This document shows, piece after piece, positions 1-11,217 of a stretch of 64,000 nucleotides of DNA. The stretch comes from Agrypnia vestita (Eukaryota; Arthropoda; Insecta; Trichoptera; Phryganeidae), in assembly GCA_016648135.1 (NCBI GenBank), contig JADDOH010023167.1, positions 310,001 to 374,000 of the forward strand, written 5' to 3'. A program made the translations under genes and the position numbers. Every line of letters starts with the position of its first letter. Position 1 is the stretch's first letter. The notes beneath the pieces are model-generated. The model had not been told where the DNA came from and did no database searches. It worked only from the letters and a program-made list of their open reading frames with translations.

Positions 1-649
1 TTTTAGCTAGTTTGATAATAATGCTGAAATGAAGCAAGTAATTAGCAAATATACTAAGTAGACACTCTAATTATTAGTAAAGCAAAGCCTCGTTAGGAAA
101 TTATGTAAGCTTATAATAAGTACACGTGATAACTTATAATAAGTAGGTATCTTATCTATTAGCGTCATTACAATAATTTATATTTCACAGATTGCAAAAA
201 AAGAGATTAAAATAGGCTTACTTTCAATGCACACACAATATACATTATAAATTAATTAAATAAAAGAATTTAGATATTTTTTTCCCTCGTCCATCCTACC
301 TGGTAATTTTAAGAAAATGAAATTCTACCAAAATTGTAATAAGAAGGCATAAGCCATTTTTGTATATTAAATCAAGTAACCCAGTGTCACAATGGGACCA
401 TGAAGGCATGTTCAATGTTCGCTAGCAACGCCGTTGATTAAAAATAAACAAGATTTTTCTAAGAAATTCTTCGTACTTCCTTTCATGTAGACGCAATTAA
501 ATGCTTGGTGACTGAATTAATACAAACATGCCTACCAATTAATCCTGGGATCCCTTCTGGTACTTGGTAGCCATTAAATTACGCTTTTTATGTCACAGGA
601 TGTTTTTACATAGTTTGGAATATATTTCTTTACTCTTAGTATATTTGTA
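1..649. other. A+T-rich stretch, no gene seen
   Basis: No open frame, RNA gene or sharply bounded repeat is visible. The sequence is A+T-rich with short poly-A and poly-T runs, consistent with intron or intergenic DNA. Confidence 0.6.
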
Positions 650-1203
650 ATTTATAGAAAAAAACTTTGCTTCAACTACTTTTTTATTATTGAAATAATT
701 CAACACGAGTCGAAGTCAATGGCTTCTTCGTCAGGTTAACAAAATTAAATTTAAAAATCGAAGTACCTACTTAACATGAAAATAAATTTAAAAGATAACT
801 ATTTGCAAAAAGGACCTGATTATTTATAACATTCAATATGACCATATTTTGGCTATGGATCATTCTTTTGATAATAAATAAGGGATTACAAATTTTACAT
901 ACAAATTATACAGAATCACAGTTTTGATAAATTAGAAATTTTGTAAATAAGAAGAGTGTTAATAGTAAATTGAATGTTATAAATAATCAGATCAATTTTG
1001 CAAATGGTTCTAGATATCTTTTAAATTTATTTGCATGTTAAGTAGGTACTTTTCCATATATAACTTTTTAATATTTTGATTATCTATACTTCGATTTTCA
1101 AATTTAATTTTGTTATCCTGACGAAGAAGCCATTGGCTTCGATACATGTTGAATTTTTTCAATAATAATAAAAGAGGTGTAAACAAAGTTTATTTCTATA
1201 AAT
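650..1203. mobile_element. Foldback element with hammerhead-like motifs, Penelope-like remnant
   Basis: Two long imperfect inverted arms (about 650-838 and 969-1203) flank a roughly 130-bp centre. Near the outer part of each arm is a head-to-head pair of hammerhead-like cores: minus strand at 701-735 and plus strand at 1117-1150. The plus copy reads CTGACGA, an extra A, GAAGCC/GGCTTC around an ATT loop, then GATACATGTT where the ribozyme consensus expects GAAA, so the invariant A14 is lost. The minus copy has the same stem with more changes. Inverted pairing of terminal ribozyme-bearing repeats is known in Penelope-like elements. The family assignment is inference, as no reverse transcriptase or GIY-YIG domain is present. 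Confidence 0.6.
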
Positions 1204-1219
1204 TATAATTATAATGTCA

Positions 1220-1249
1220 CCACAAAATAATTTTGCTGTGTTTGAAGAA
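1220..1249 (+). other. Recurring coding-like block next to hammerhead-like repeats
   Basis: Read in frame this gives PQNNFAVFEE. Three similar blocks occur at 7767-7796, 54502-54525 and 54821-54850, and each lies close to a hammerhead-like motif. The differences leave FA(L/V)(F/I)EE intact. This one ends at a stop three codons later, so it is a fossil fragment, probably of a Penelope-like element reading frame. Confidence 0.45.
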
Positions 1250-1250
1250 G

Positions 1251-2243
1251 AAAAAACTTAATATATTTGTTTATTTATTATTAATCAACGCCCTAGTGGG
1301 CTTTTACAGTACAAGAAAGTTACAAAGATTTTAATATCCTATATAACCTAAAACACATTTTGAAGTAAATAATTAAAAAAATAATAATAGAAATAAAACA
1401 TATTTAAGGGAAATTAACAATAATTAAGACACTTTTAAATATATACAAAATTTAGTCCATTAAACTGTCATTAATTCAATTGGTATCTATATTCTAAGTA
1501 ATTCTTTAATTCGGGTATGCTCCTACACCGAAAAAGTCTACGAATTCTGAAAAAGTGAATTTTTTAAACAAAGCTTTTAAGTTATGATAGCAATGGACGT
1601 TCTTAACAACAAAAACGAAAAAAGGCTACTAAAAATTAATGCATACATTTTTATAAAATTGTTTTGAAAGAGTTTAGCACATTAGACGATAAATAAATTA
1701 CTGGTCAAGAGTACGGTTGCCTCTTTAAGGAACTGTAGGAAAAACTGGTTTTTAAACAAGCGTACCTATTCGACCGTTACAATTAGTAGTTTTAAAATGT
1801 GTGAGACAAGTATTCTGATGAAGCGTCGATCTACTATTCTGGTTTTTAATGCGATGGGCCATGCAAAACTAATTTCGAAGCAGTACATCATTCGCCTCGG
1901 TAAGAACGAAATTATTCGCATGGTTTGAAAATAACAATCGGCATTGTTAAATTACTCTTCTCTCGATAATGCGAACTGTATAAAATAAAGAATTTTTTGC
2001 CCGCTTGTCAATGTGAACGATATTTGTGAGCATTATTGTGATCAAATCAAATGTGATCAAATCAAATCAGTGCAGTACATAGGTAGATAGTGTCGGAAAA
2101 TGATTAGATTTCAGTTCTTCCATCCCATGACACTAGTAAATAGATATTAAGGATAATACACACTTCTAATCCCAAGATACCAACATCTCAAAAAAATATT
2201 ATAACACAAAATAGACGGGGCGTCGTAATACGCGCACATTGAT
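1251..2243. other. A+T-rich stretch, no gene seen
   Basis: No supported gene. A short local repeat of the string gtgatcaaatcaaat lies at about 2037-2067. Near 1817 there is a lone CTGATGAAG without a following GAAA, which I do not count as a ribozyme motif. Confidence 0.55.
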
Positions 2244-2385
2244 TTATTTTATCATTACTACAGTTTCGAGAGGTGTGGAGGAGGTGTTAATAATTCTTAT
2301 TAATTACACATCAGATATAATTAATAAGAATTATTGATTACTCCTGATGAAGAAAGGGACTGCTTAAACCATAGTGATAAAATAA
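2244..2385. repeat. Compact foldback with degraded hammerhead-like halves
   Basis: Arms 2244-2306 and 2318-2385 are inverted copies around an 11-nt centre. The right arm carries CTGATGAAG at 2344-2352 but has lost its GAAA part. The left arm, read on the minus strand, keeps CTCTCGAAAC but has lost the CTGANGA part. Together with the related copy at 7691-7728 they imply one ancestral motif, with each arm decaying differently. Confidence 0.6.
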
Positions 2386-2507
2386 CTCGTCGTACGAGTA
2401 TGTATTTAGGTACTTTCAATTAAAATAATGATATACTATTGTAATCATCTATTTATTTGTGGTTATTCATTGCAAAATTTATTTAAACACGAAATCATTG
2501 AGAGACA

Positions 2508-3640
2508 CAGAGTGTCTCATAGCTAGTAACAAAATCTTTACAGGTGGACAGTGAGTCAAAAATGTTCAAGCAAACATGACCAAATATCTATAATTATGGA
2601 AGTTTGCAGAATATTTTAAGTTTGTCCAAATTTTTCAGAGGAGTACTGGGTTTTTGTCACAGGGACATATCATTAATCAATGAATGTATTATAGATGTCT
2701 TGCATGTGTGTGTTGCAACAATCCTTAGCGCGACCGGCATTCAAAGCTTTTTTTTTCCCTTAAATGACCACGGAGGTCACTAATGAGATATCTATTTTAT
2801 GATTTTTGGATTTTTTTAGCAATATCCTTTATATGTGTAATAGCATTAGGTACACTAAAATACGCCTGAAATATCATTTCAAAACACCCAAAGACTTCCA
2901 TACCTACTTTCCCATAAAAATTTAATTTCGTCTCTGTGAGACATCTGTAATATATTGATTGGTCAAAGTTTGCCTTTTTTTCAATAGTTCTGATTTATCT
3001 TTTGCAATATATCAAACTGTCATTTCAGTACTTGTATCGATTATGAAAAATTCAATCGCTTTAATACAAGTCGAATAAAATGACAAAAACCTTGTTAACA
3101 CATGCTTTTTTAAATTTTTGCAAGGTATTTGTCATTTTATTCGAATTGTATTAGAGCGAACGAATTTTTCATAAGTCACTGTATAACTTTTTGCAATATA
3201 TAAGTCAGACATATTGAAAAAATCTCTCAGACATATTTATGTTTAATTTCGCTTTTATCCGCAAATTAATTTTTACGTACGCTTCTTCAATGTTCTTAGG
3301 TACTCACTGCATACGCCTGGTCTAAAGCATGTAACATTATTTTTATATATTTCTAATCGAAAATCAATGATAAAAACCTTGTTAACACACGCTTTTTAAA
3401 AATTTTGCAAGGTTTTTGTCATTTTATTCGACTTGTATTATAACGAATGAATTTTTCATAAGTCATTGTATAACTTATTGCAAAAAATAAGTCAGAAATG
3501 TTGAAAATATCTCTCAGACATATGTTCAACATTCATCCCCAAATTAATTTTTACGTACTTCAATGTACTTAGGTACTCACTACATGCGCCTGGTCTAAAG
3601 CATGTAACAATATTTTTCTACATTTCTAATCGAAAACAAA
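2508..3640. mobile_element. Family A foldback element with internal tandem duplication
   Basis: Family A is the commonest repeat in the window. Its ends resemble CAGGGTGTAACAGAGCTAG, with GAGTCGAAAATGTTCAAGC further in and a centre built on inverted copies of CAAGGTTTTTATCATTTTAT. Here the left end is near 2508, a family B fragment interrupts at about 2872-2950, and the centre lies at 3040-3240. A block of roughly 290 bp (3077-3367) is repeated imperfectly at 3368-3640. No coding sequence is present, so it is a non-autonomous element mobilised by something else. Confidence 0.6.
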
Positions 3641-3769
3641 TCATTACGTTTATTTATTACAAACTGTCTGTCATCAGACTGTACCTAATATTCTCGCCGC
3701 ATCCACCTTATTTATCGATCTTTTCACTTTTGTGCCATTCCGTTATAAATGCTAGGATGATTTACGCGC

Positions 3770-3965
3770 TACGGCGACAGGCCGCGAACCGGTCGCGCCG
3801 GCCCGTCGGGTGTGACGGGCGGCGGTTAGGCCGGCCGGCGAACCGTGCAGACGGCGGCGGCCGGTTTGGATCAGGCGGAGAAATTACCGCGAGACGAACA
3901 CCACTTTCTACTAAGTGGGACAAAGTTGAAAGTTGGTATCTAGGGCTTGCGCGCAGCTCTCGGTA
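3770..3965. promoter_or_regulatory. CpG-rich island, possible 5' exon or promoter
   Basis: About 150 bases rich in CG dinucleotides stand out from the A+T-rich surroundings. The only open frame is a 78-codon reading with unusual composition and no recognisable domain. A possible splice donor, CTCG followed by GTAAAA, lies near 3960 on the plus strand. It could be a non-coding first exon or regulatory DNA; the sequence alone does not decide. Confidence 0.25.
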
Positions 3966-4344
3966 AAAGCCCTAACCGCACTTTACGATTTTATACAGTA
4001 AACCATCGATTTTGCGGACCTCGATTTTAAGTAAATTAATTTACCGATTAATGTACCGGACATAATTTCCGGTCACTATGTTAATTTTGATTGTCATATG
4101 TCAATCATATGCGATGTTCTGTTAATGAGTGTCATTGTAAAATTGATAATTACTTTTATTAATTACGCTTAGTAAATGTGTAGTATAATATTATATAATG
4201 AGTTTATGGTGATTTGTAAAGAAATTGAATTTAAGCCTTTGAACATTTTACATGCGATATGAATATATTAATTTACAACAATATTGTCATCGATTATATC
4301 ATACAATTTTTGATTGATTACCATTTTCATTCCTGATTTTATTA
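3966..4344. other. A+T-rich stretch, no gene seen
   Basis: No open frame or named repeat is seen. A short inverted motif around TTGTCATATGTCAATCATATG occurs near 4089-4110. Confidence 0.5.
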
Positions 4345-4783
4345 CAGTGTATTAAAGCTTGTAGCAAAAACGTTACTTAATAATGAGTCAAAAATGTTCA
4401 AGCAACCATAACCTATAATATCAATAATTATGGAAATATGCAATATTAAAATTTGCATTTTTTTCCAGTATTTCCAGCTTTTTTTTAATTTGAGTCATCA
4501 TTATAGTATCATATATCGATTATGAAAAATTCATTCGCTTTACTACAAGTCGAATAAAATGAGTTATCATTTTGAGATGTATTATGGCGAACGAACTTTT
4601 CATAATCGATATGAGTCAATTTTTTGCAAAAAATGAGTCAGATGTATTATAAAAAAATGCAAACTTTGATGTTTTCATATCTCCATAACTACTGGTCATG
4701 GTTGCTTGAACATTTTTGACTTATTATCAAGGCAGGAATCCACCTATACAGTTTTTGCTACTAGCTACGAGACACCCTGTATA
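4345..4783. mobile_element. Family A foldback element, nearly full
   Basis: Both arms are present. The left side carries GAGTCAAAAATGTTCAAGC and the right side its inverted counterpart. The centre is a pair of inverted segments around 4510-4610. The right end has the variant terminus GCTACTAGCTACGAGACACC also seen at 19606 and 56340, which defines a subfamily. Confidence 0.65.
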
Positions 4784-4887
4784 GTTTAATTATAAATTTT
4801 GTGCCTACTTCGCGCCACCAGCAGTCAGTATCATCGCGCCATCATTTGGATTGTTTGAATTCTATACAAAATACAAAGGCCCAAATA

Positions 4888-5004
4888 CAGAGTCAATACT
4901 TAATGATTAAAAGGTTAAAATACGCTTTAAAAGCGTAATTTGCACAACAAAATAACGCTCCAAAAAGGTACCTTAACTTTTAAATCATTTAAGTATTGAC
5001 TCTG
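4888..5004. mobile_element. Small MITE-like inverted-repeat element
   Basis: A 117-bp unit with ends CAGAGTCAATACTTAA on the left and its inverted copy on the right; the imperfect arms extend for about 30 bp. It has no coding capacity and no clear target duplication, so the superfamily is unknown. Confidence 0.5.
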
Positions 5005-5715
5005 CATTCAGACTTAATTCTGAAATATCCTGTGTGCGAGTTTCTAAGAGAAAATATATCCCTAAAATTCAGTAATATTTTTGACAACAGCCAAGGACCA
5101 CGAGCCCATTAATTTTTTTTCTCAAGTGTGCGATCAAATAATATTTTTATTTCTAATTGGGCTCAATCATTCAAGTACCTATATTAAGTTAAATACGGCA
5201 CTTCAATTATTTGAAGCGTAATGTAGAGCTCAATAAATATTATTCAAACTTCTATTTGAAGTCTTAATCATTATGAAAATGTAATAAATACAAATATTTT
5301 TCAAGGCAACAAAAATTAATTTCAATCAGAATTGCCCGATTAACGAGACTTAAAACACTAAGATTTTTAAAAGAGAAAATAAAAGATTTGAAATAACATA
5401 AAACAATGTATTATAACATAAAACCTATTACGTTCATATTTCCTCGATATTTCTCAGCGCAAAAGCCCACATTTTTATACTTTGTTTTTTGCATGGTGAT
5501 ATTTAAATACCTACAACTTATCAGTAAGACGACTGAAAATAAAATTAAGAAATTCCCTTCTCTAAATGGCTAATAACAAATAAGATTTTTTTGAACAACA
5601 GTACCTCAGTTCGAGTTGTGGCTTAACGCATTTCTGTAGAACGTCACCGAAATAATTATTCAGTTTTTATCTAAATGCATATTATGCTGATCAAATGTAA
5701 AATGTTATGCCCTAT
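5005..5715. other. A+T-rich stretch, no gene seen
   Basis: No gene is supported. The part at 5617-5690 resembles a stretch at 40418-40490 (both contain a GGCTTA.CGCAT core and a downstream ATGCATATTAT), so it is another dispersed repeat fragment. Confidence 0.5.
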
Positions 5716-5810
5716 ACAGAGTGTAACATAGCAATACTTTAGATGTACGAGTAGATTTCGGTCTAAATTAAGAATCGAAAATGTCCTAATATCAATGATA
5801 CAATATCCCA
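5716..5810. mobile_element. Family A left-end fragment
   Basis: It begins ACAGAGTGTAACATAGC, continues with the GAATCGAAAATGTCCTAAT segment, and stops at about 5810. Immediately after it, TGTCTGTCCGTCCG starts a different short repeat also found inverted at 57411-57475. Confidence 0.55.
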
Positions 5811-5894
5811 ATTATAATAATTTCATTGCCTGTCTGTCCGTCCGTCCGCGTAACTTCGTGTAACGTCCGTAACTTTTTTATAGTAATTTTTTTT

Positions 5895-6085
5895 CGAATT
5901 TTTTTATTTATTTTTTATTTATGCTTCAACAGGCCAAGAGGCCCAATCACAGAAGCGAAACACATCGCAAAATATCTAGGCTTGAGTGAATAACGTAGAT
6001 TAATTGTGACCTCACCGGGAATCGAACCCGGAATCCTCGGTATGAGAAGCCAGTGTCATACTCTCTGGGCTACGAGGGCCGCCAA
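5895..6085 (-). mobile_element. tRNA-derived SINE
   Basis: On the minus strand the head (about 6083-6007) has a tRNA-like layout. TAGCCCAGAGAGT matches an RNA polymerase III A box and GGTTCGATTCC is a near-perfect B box. The acceptor ends pair only partly, so it is not a working tRNA gene. A tRNA-unrelated body and an A-rich tail (taaataaaaaataaat) run to about 5895. The A box, B box and tail together are the classic insect SINE plan. Confidence 0.75.
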
Positions 6086-6177
6086 TTTTTGTTTTTAATA
6101 AAATAAATAATTACTTAGGAACCAACATGTTACAGCTAGTTAACAATAATTTTAGATATGAGTGACATTAACTTTTT

Positions 6178-6447
6178 TCAATAAAATTATTAAAACCTTG
6201 CGAAAAAAGTCTTGTTCAAATTTCTGCATTTTACGTGACGTGTATTAAAGTAAATTAATTTTGAATATTCGGCGAAAATTACTGTAATGATATTATGATA
6301 CTTGTCCAATATTTTAGAGGATATGTCTATAAGCCAGAAATATTGAAAAAATATGCAAATTTTGAAAAAAATTATCATCATAACTTGATAATTTAGGCAG
6401 GACCCTACCTGTAAAGTATTGTGGACCAGAGGTGATGCACCCTGTAT
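6178..6447. mobile_element. Family A right-half fragment
   Basis: It contains the TTATTAAAACCTTGCG core, the AGAAATATTGAAAAAAT segment and the terminus TGGACCAGAGGTGATGCACC. The left half is missing. The short open frames across this copy are chance products of the repeat. Confidence 0.6.
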
Positions 6448-6671
6448 AATACAATTTACATTCATCTTTCCGAGATTTACATATAATTTATTTTTTTCAT
6501 ATAATAATTATAATAAAGTTAATGATGTTCAATTTTCTTCAACTTTCAATATTCCCATTACAACTACCTTTACACCAGTATCTTCAGCTCACAATGTAAG
6601 AATTCTATTTTTAAAAGTAGTCAGTTGAATACTTCACAGGTCGAAATATTCTGATACTCTCGTAATTTACT

Positions 6672-6990
6672 TACTTACTGACTATCACGCCGTTTTCCCG
6701 CGGGGGTAGGCAGAGAGGATATAGCGCCATACTCTTCGGTCCTGACACACAACTCTCGCCACATCCACATTCATACATCTTCGCATATAAGCTCGACGAT
6801 TGTTGAGGCTCCTGATAGGGTCCTCCTCCAGTGTCTGGTTAATCTGGTCATACCTCGTTTTCCCTTTCTGCTGCCGTCAACACTTGCGTCAAATATTTTT
6901 CTTACCATTATTTCTTCAATCATTCGCTCAACATGCCTAAACTATCTGAGCGACCCTTTTTTCATTCTATCAACTACTTTATCAGCTGTA
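6672..6990 (-). pseudogene. LINE ORF2 3' end, degraded
   Basis: Minus-strand translation gives the C-terminal region of a non-LTR retrotransposon protein. FRHVERMIEE is followed by a basic SRKGKRG stretch, and the frame ends at SSLPTPAGKRRD. It is broken by stop codons. The same tail occurs at 7405-7545, 9745-9925, 14395-15245 and 62463-62590, so this is one LINE family copied several times with 5' truncation, as is usual for target-primed integration. Confidence 0.65.
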
Positions 6991-7404
6991 CATTCTTTAA
7001 CTATTTTATATTACTTTAACTTTAAATATTATATTAATATTAATAATATTAATATTAATAATAACTAATATATTTTTTTATATATATTTCAAAAAATCCT
7101 TGTTTACAAATAAAGGTACTTAATACTAATTTAACAATAAAATATAAGATAAATTACACTTTTTTTTTGTTGTTGTTAAATTTGTGGATTATGCCACTCT
7201 ACTAGGCTACGCCTGTCGCAGAGTGGCGTTATAGAACACAATTATAATATTTTTTTGAATTCATCAGTAATATTTATTTTCATAAGGTAGTAATTATGTA
7301 TCTACAAAGTATCAAGTGCAATGTTAGTGAAAGTTGAGTGAGTCATAAGTCCAAGTGTAAATATGTGTAGAATAATTGTTTAATGTAAAAAGAGTTAAAG
7401 TTAA
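6991..7404. other. A+T-rich stretch with short simple repeats
   Basis: A run of alternating TTAATA units lies at 7020-7065 and a poly-T tract at 7160. No gene is seen. Confidence 0.5.
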
Positions 7405-7545
7405 CTAACTTACCATTACGCCATTTTCCCGTGGGGGTAGGCAGAGAGGATAGAGCGCCATACTCTTCTGTCCTGACATACAACTTCTGCCTCATCTACG
7501 TGCATACATCTTCGCATGCAAGCTCGACGGTTGTTGAGGCTTCTA
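7405..7545 (-). pseudogene. LINE 3' tail fragment
   Basis: A second, shorter copy of the LINE tail at 6672. It shares the CGTGGGGGTAGGCAGAGAGG segment and the CATCTTCGCATGCAAGCTCG segment, then diverges at about 7545. Confidence 0.6.
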
Positions 7546-7690
7546 ACTTCTTAACTATTAAAATATTATTAAACTCACATAGAGGTAACAAAGCTAATGT
7601 TTGTCACCCAATTTAAAGTTCACCATGAATTATCTCTACATTTTAATTTATATTCAATTTTATGTGCGTACTTAGAGTTATTTTATCACA

Positions 7691-7728
7691 ACTATAGTTT
7701 CGAGAGAAGCAGTCCCTCGATCATTTGC
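7691..7728 (-). ncRNA. Hammerhead-like motif, core damaged
   Basis: The minus strand has GAGGGA/TCTCTC able to form a 6-bp stem (one G-U pair) around a CTGCT loop. It is followed by GAAA and the palindrome ACTATAGT, which fits a loopless stem III. The expected CTGANGA upstream reads AATGATC, so catalysis is unlikely. It is related to the foldback at 2244-2385. Confidence 0.4.
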
Positions 7729-7766
7729 TGTAATTTAGTAATTTTATAATATAATTAATAATTTCA

Positions 7767-7796
7767 ACACAAAATTATTTTGCTCTTTTTGAAGAA
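7767..7796 (+). other. Recurring coding-like block
   Basis: In frame it reads TQNYFALFEE, matching the blocks at 1220 and 54821. It lies 40 bases from the hammerhead-like motif at 7691-7728. The frame closes soon after, so it is a fragment. Confidence 0.4.
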
Positions 7797-8019
7797 ATTT
7801 TATAACAAGTCGTGTATTGCTTGAGTTGCCTCGTAGGTAACACGTAATAAAGAAAATAAACAAAAAATAGGTACTGAAATAATTTCACACGAGGGTTGCC
7901 TTTATAGGTCGAATTCACGTAGCAGGGGGCCGCGTCAGCTAAAAAAATCCAGCACAGCACAATGCTACGCCATGGAAAACGTTATAAATAAAAATATATT
8001 TTCTCCAGTCAAAGTGCAT

Positions 8020-8205
8020 TTTGGCGCCAGGTTTCAGCGCCGCTTTTCAGATTTGCCCGCTTCCGGTCCGCCGCCATGAGCGATCGCCTTCCGCTTCCGG
8101 TCGGGCGAACCTTTAGCGTGAAAAGTACGGATTTACGGTTTGAGCCGTTTTTCCTTTTCGTCCATTTGTCAAGACCTTTCGATTGATTTTAAACCTTTGG
8201 CAAAC
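8020..8205 (+). promoter_or_regulatory. GC-rich patch with a strong start-codon context
   Basis: The patch at 8030-8120 is GC-rich and repeats GCTTCCGGTC. GCCGCC directly precedes the ATG at 8077, an ideal eukaryotic initiation context, but the frame is only 36 codons and no domain is recognised. It may be a 5' untranslated region, a promoter with ETS-like CTTCCGG sites, or transposon sequence. Confidence 0.2.
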
Positions 8206-9744
8206 GGCTAAAAGGATGCAATTTGGCCGGTTGTGTACAATACTCCACCGAATGCCAAAACATAGCTTGAGCACCGTCTCTCTGCACTTTCGTGTTCTAT
8301 TGATTTAAGCTTGGCGTAACCTAAAAAAAACCTAATACTTATGTGCACATAAAAAACCACGTATTATTAAAGCAAAAAAAAAACTATACGAATGTAAAAA
8401 TATACATTACTACGACCATAGCAACTTCCACTAAGGTTTCACAATTAACGTCATCGTATCCATTAATTAAAAGCTGATGCCAAGAATCGCATAGTAATTA
8501 CGAGGTTACCAGCGGACATTTCCAAATTGATGGCATTCTATCAAACGCAGTCAAACATCGACAATAACATGAAATACGAAAATCTGTACGAGAAGCTCAT
8601 TTTGCTATTTCGATTACACAGCTAAAATCTAATTTTCAATTAAATAACCGATCAATCAATCATCTTTGTGATTGGTACGTGGTCAAGTTGGTCGACAATA
8701 CATTATTTACATTACTGTAACACTAATTTCAAGTGAATAAATTTTTGGACAATTACGCAACAACCAATAACAATGTATAAAATACACACAATTTACTCTC
8801 TTTGTCGACTAAATTCTGGTGCGCATGGATGCGCTCGCATTTCGTTGCATACTAAAATTTCACTTTAACACCTATCTTAATGGTCTCACATTTTCGCTAC
8901 ATGCTTCGTGCGCAACTTCCGTTACATTTATTGTAATTGACCCTAATTGGATTAAAATAAGCATAATTTCAAAAATATTAAAAAAATACGGACAGATTTA
9001 CCCTGGCTGAAAGTATTACTTAAAGTTTTTAAGAATTAATTGCAAAATAAAATGGAGAGTATTTGAAAAATCGAAAAGAGATTTATCATTTACACTCACT
9101 TAATCCGCCTCATTTATTTAAATAACAAGATTTTTATAAATATAAGACATCTATCAATATTAATATCGTTGCGATGCGATGAAAATATTTTTTTAATTTA
9201 ATATTTGAACTTTTTAAATGGAGAAATTAGTAGATGAAAAATTAGTAGTGAAGTAGATGAAATTAGTAGTGAAACTGACTTATAAAATAAAGAATAAATT
9301 ATTAAAAATCAATCAACTTTTATAATGAATTTTCCAATAAATAATGTGAAACTATTCCATAATGAATTAGACTGTGTTGAGGAGGAATAAACTGTTCAAT
9401 ATAAATCGATGTCTCGATACTTAATTTTATTTTGTTTTTCTTCTTAATGTTTCCTTACACCAGCACACAATTGTTGTCTGGGGACTTATTATTTAATTTT
9501 TTTATATTGTTGTATTGTTTTAATGTTGTAATTATTTTCTAAATGAATTAATGTATTTTTCAATCATATTTTGTAATTTTGATGCATATATTAAAAATAT
9601 TAATTTAAAAAAAAACAACTTTTAAAATAATTTTAGTAGCTAAGTACATACTTATTTTATATAACGCATCAAACACCATATTAGTCAAAACTCCATTTCG
9701 CAACGACTGGTTTGACGGAATGATCGCAATAACGTGATGATATG
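8206..9744. other. A+T-rich stretch, no gene seen
   Basis: About 1.5 kb without a supported gene or a sharply bounded repeat. A local repeat of AAATTAGTAG lies near 9225-9270. Confidence 0.5.
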
Positions 9745-9925
9745 TACAGAAAACATATTCTGAAAATGATATCAGGCAGTAGGAACAGAGGGCGTCAGCG
9801 AAAGACCTGGCATGATCAGGTAAATCAAATATAAAGAGTATGGACGACGAAAAATTTATATCCCAGGATACAGGAGTGTGGCGTTCTATCGTCTATGCTT
9901 ACCATTGCGGCATGATGGTTAGTTA
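9745..9925 (+). pseudogene. LINE 3' tail fragment, plus strand
   Basis: Plus-strand translation includes RNRGRQRKTWHDQ, the basic motif near the end of the LINE ORF, and ends at GCTTACCATTGCGGCATGATGG. This is the reverse complement of the minus-strand tails at 6672 and 14420. A stop codon interrupts the frame. Confidence 0.55.
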
Positions 9926-11095
9926 GTTGCAGAAGATTTTTTTTCTTTTCTCTGTGTAATTCTTCTATTTTTTTACATGAACAGTAAAACGTGAAACTTT
10001 TTTACAAATACAAAACAGATAAAAATTAAAATGTTAATAAATATATAAAAACAAAATGCATTTTAATGAACATTAAATATTTTCTTGTGAACTTTTCATA
10101 CTGCAGTTCAAACGCGGTAGTTTCGTAAGTGGAGCTGTGTATAAGTGTGGGTTGCCTTCTTAATAACTTCTTTAGATGCTTGCTTAGATGCTTTTAGAAC
10201 TTTTGATGCTAAAAAGTTAATCCTTGAAATGTTTACCAGTTCTAGTTTAGTCTAGCGTTTTCTATCTCATATTGTTGCTATATATTACTAATTATGTGAT
10301 GATAGTAAATTCATTTCGAAAATATGAGTTATTTGGTGTTATAAATACAAAACTGTATTCATTAATGTACGAGTACTTTAGTTTACCGCAATGCACGTTT
10401 TAATACCAATTTCGACAGACTTTGATCAATGCATAATATTCCAAAATTCAGTTCAATTCAATTATTAAATTAGTAGATGTCAATCCAATCACTGTGAACC
10501 ATTAGGTGTTATCATAAGTAATGACAGTTTATTTTTTCAAATAATAAAATTCGTAATAAAATTAGGAAAACAAATTAGGAAAATTAATTAAGATAAATTA
10601 TACAAGTCTCACAGACACAAAGTTAATTTATAAGAGAAATATGCATGAAATTCTTTTTATATAATGGCGAAACCTATATAAATATACTAACAAGTTTATG
10701 AGAAAGGACTACACATGTCTCTGGCATAGTATATTCAAATAAACGATAGTTTCGGAACATATGTAGAACTTTTAAAAAATTGATAATGTGTGGATGTTCT
10801 TACGATGAAATTGGTGAACGTTGTGTTGTGTAGAGTGATTACTTAAACCAGCCTATACAGGTTATAAGCCCTGGGCCATAAAAATAACTTCGTCTCTGTG
10901 AGACTTTTATAATTTTTCTTAATTAATAAATCATTCCTCTGATACAAAATTCATTATGAATGTTCTCAAAACATACTTGCATGTAGAAATATTGTTCAAA
11001 TTAGGAAAGACTACAGGTAGTAAGTACATTATCAGAAATTAAATTTTCTGCTCTAAACTATTTAGTTCATACAACATTTCGCTTTACTTATTTAT
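9926..11095. other. A+T-rich stretch with family B fragments
   Basis: No gene is seen. Family B fragments lie at 10590-10640 and 10820-10930; they carry GTCTCACAGA or CTCTGTGAGAC next to AATTATA-rich sequence and a TTACTTAAACCAGCC segment. Confidence 0.5.
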
Positions 11096-11217
11096 TTATT
11101 ATTTTGTTTAATTATAGGTCTTCAAAGTGGAATATCCAGTAGACAAAAGTGTTACATTTATTATTTTGTTTAATTATAGGTCTTCAAAGTGGAATATCCA
11201 GTAGACAAAAGTGAACA
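11096..11217. repeat. 62-bp tandem duplication
   Basis: The segment holding TAGGTCTTCAAAGTGGAATA occurs twice in direct orientation with a 62-bp period and almost no differences, indicating a recent local duplication. Confidence 0.8.

Noticed and set aside
1817..1840. CTGATGAAG string resembling a ribozyme core
   Set aside because: No GAAA and no stem II within reach.
6007..6083. Functional tRNA gene
   Set aside because: A and B boxes are good, but the acceptor stem pairs poorly and an A-rich SINE body follows.
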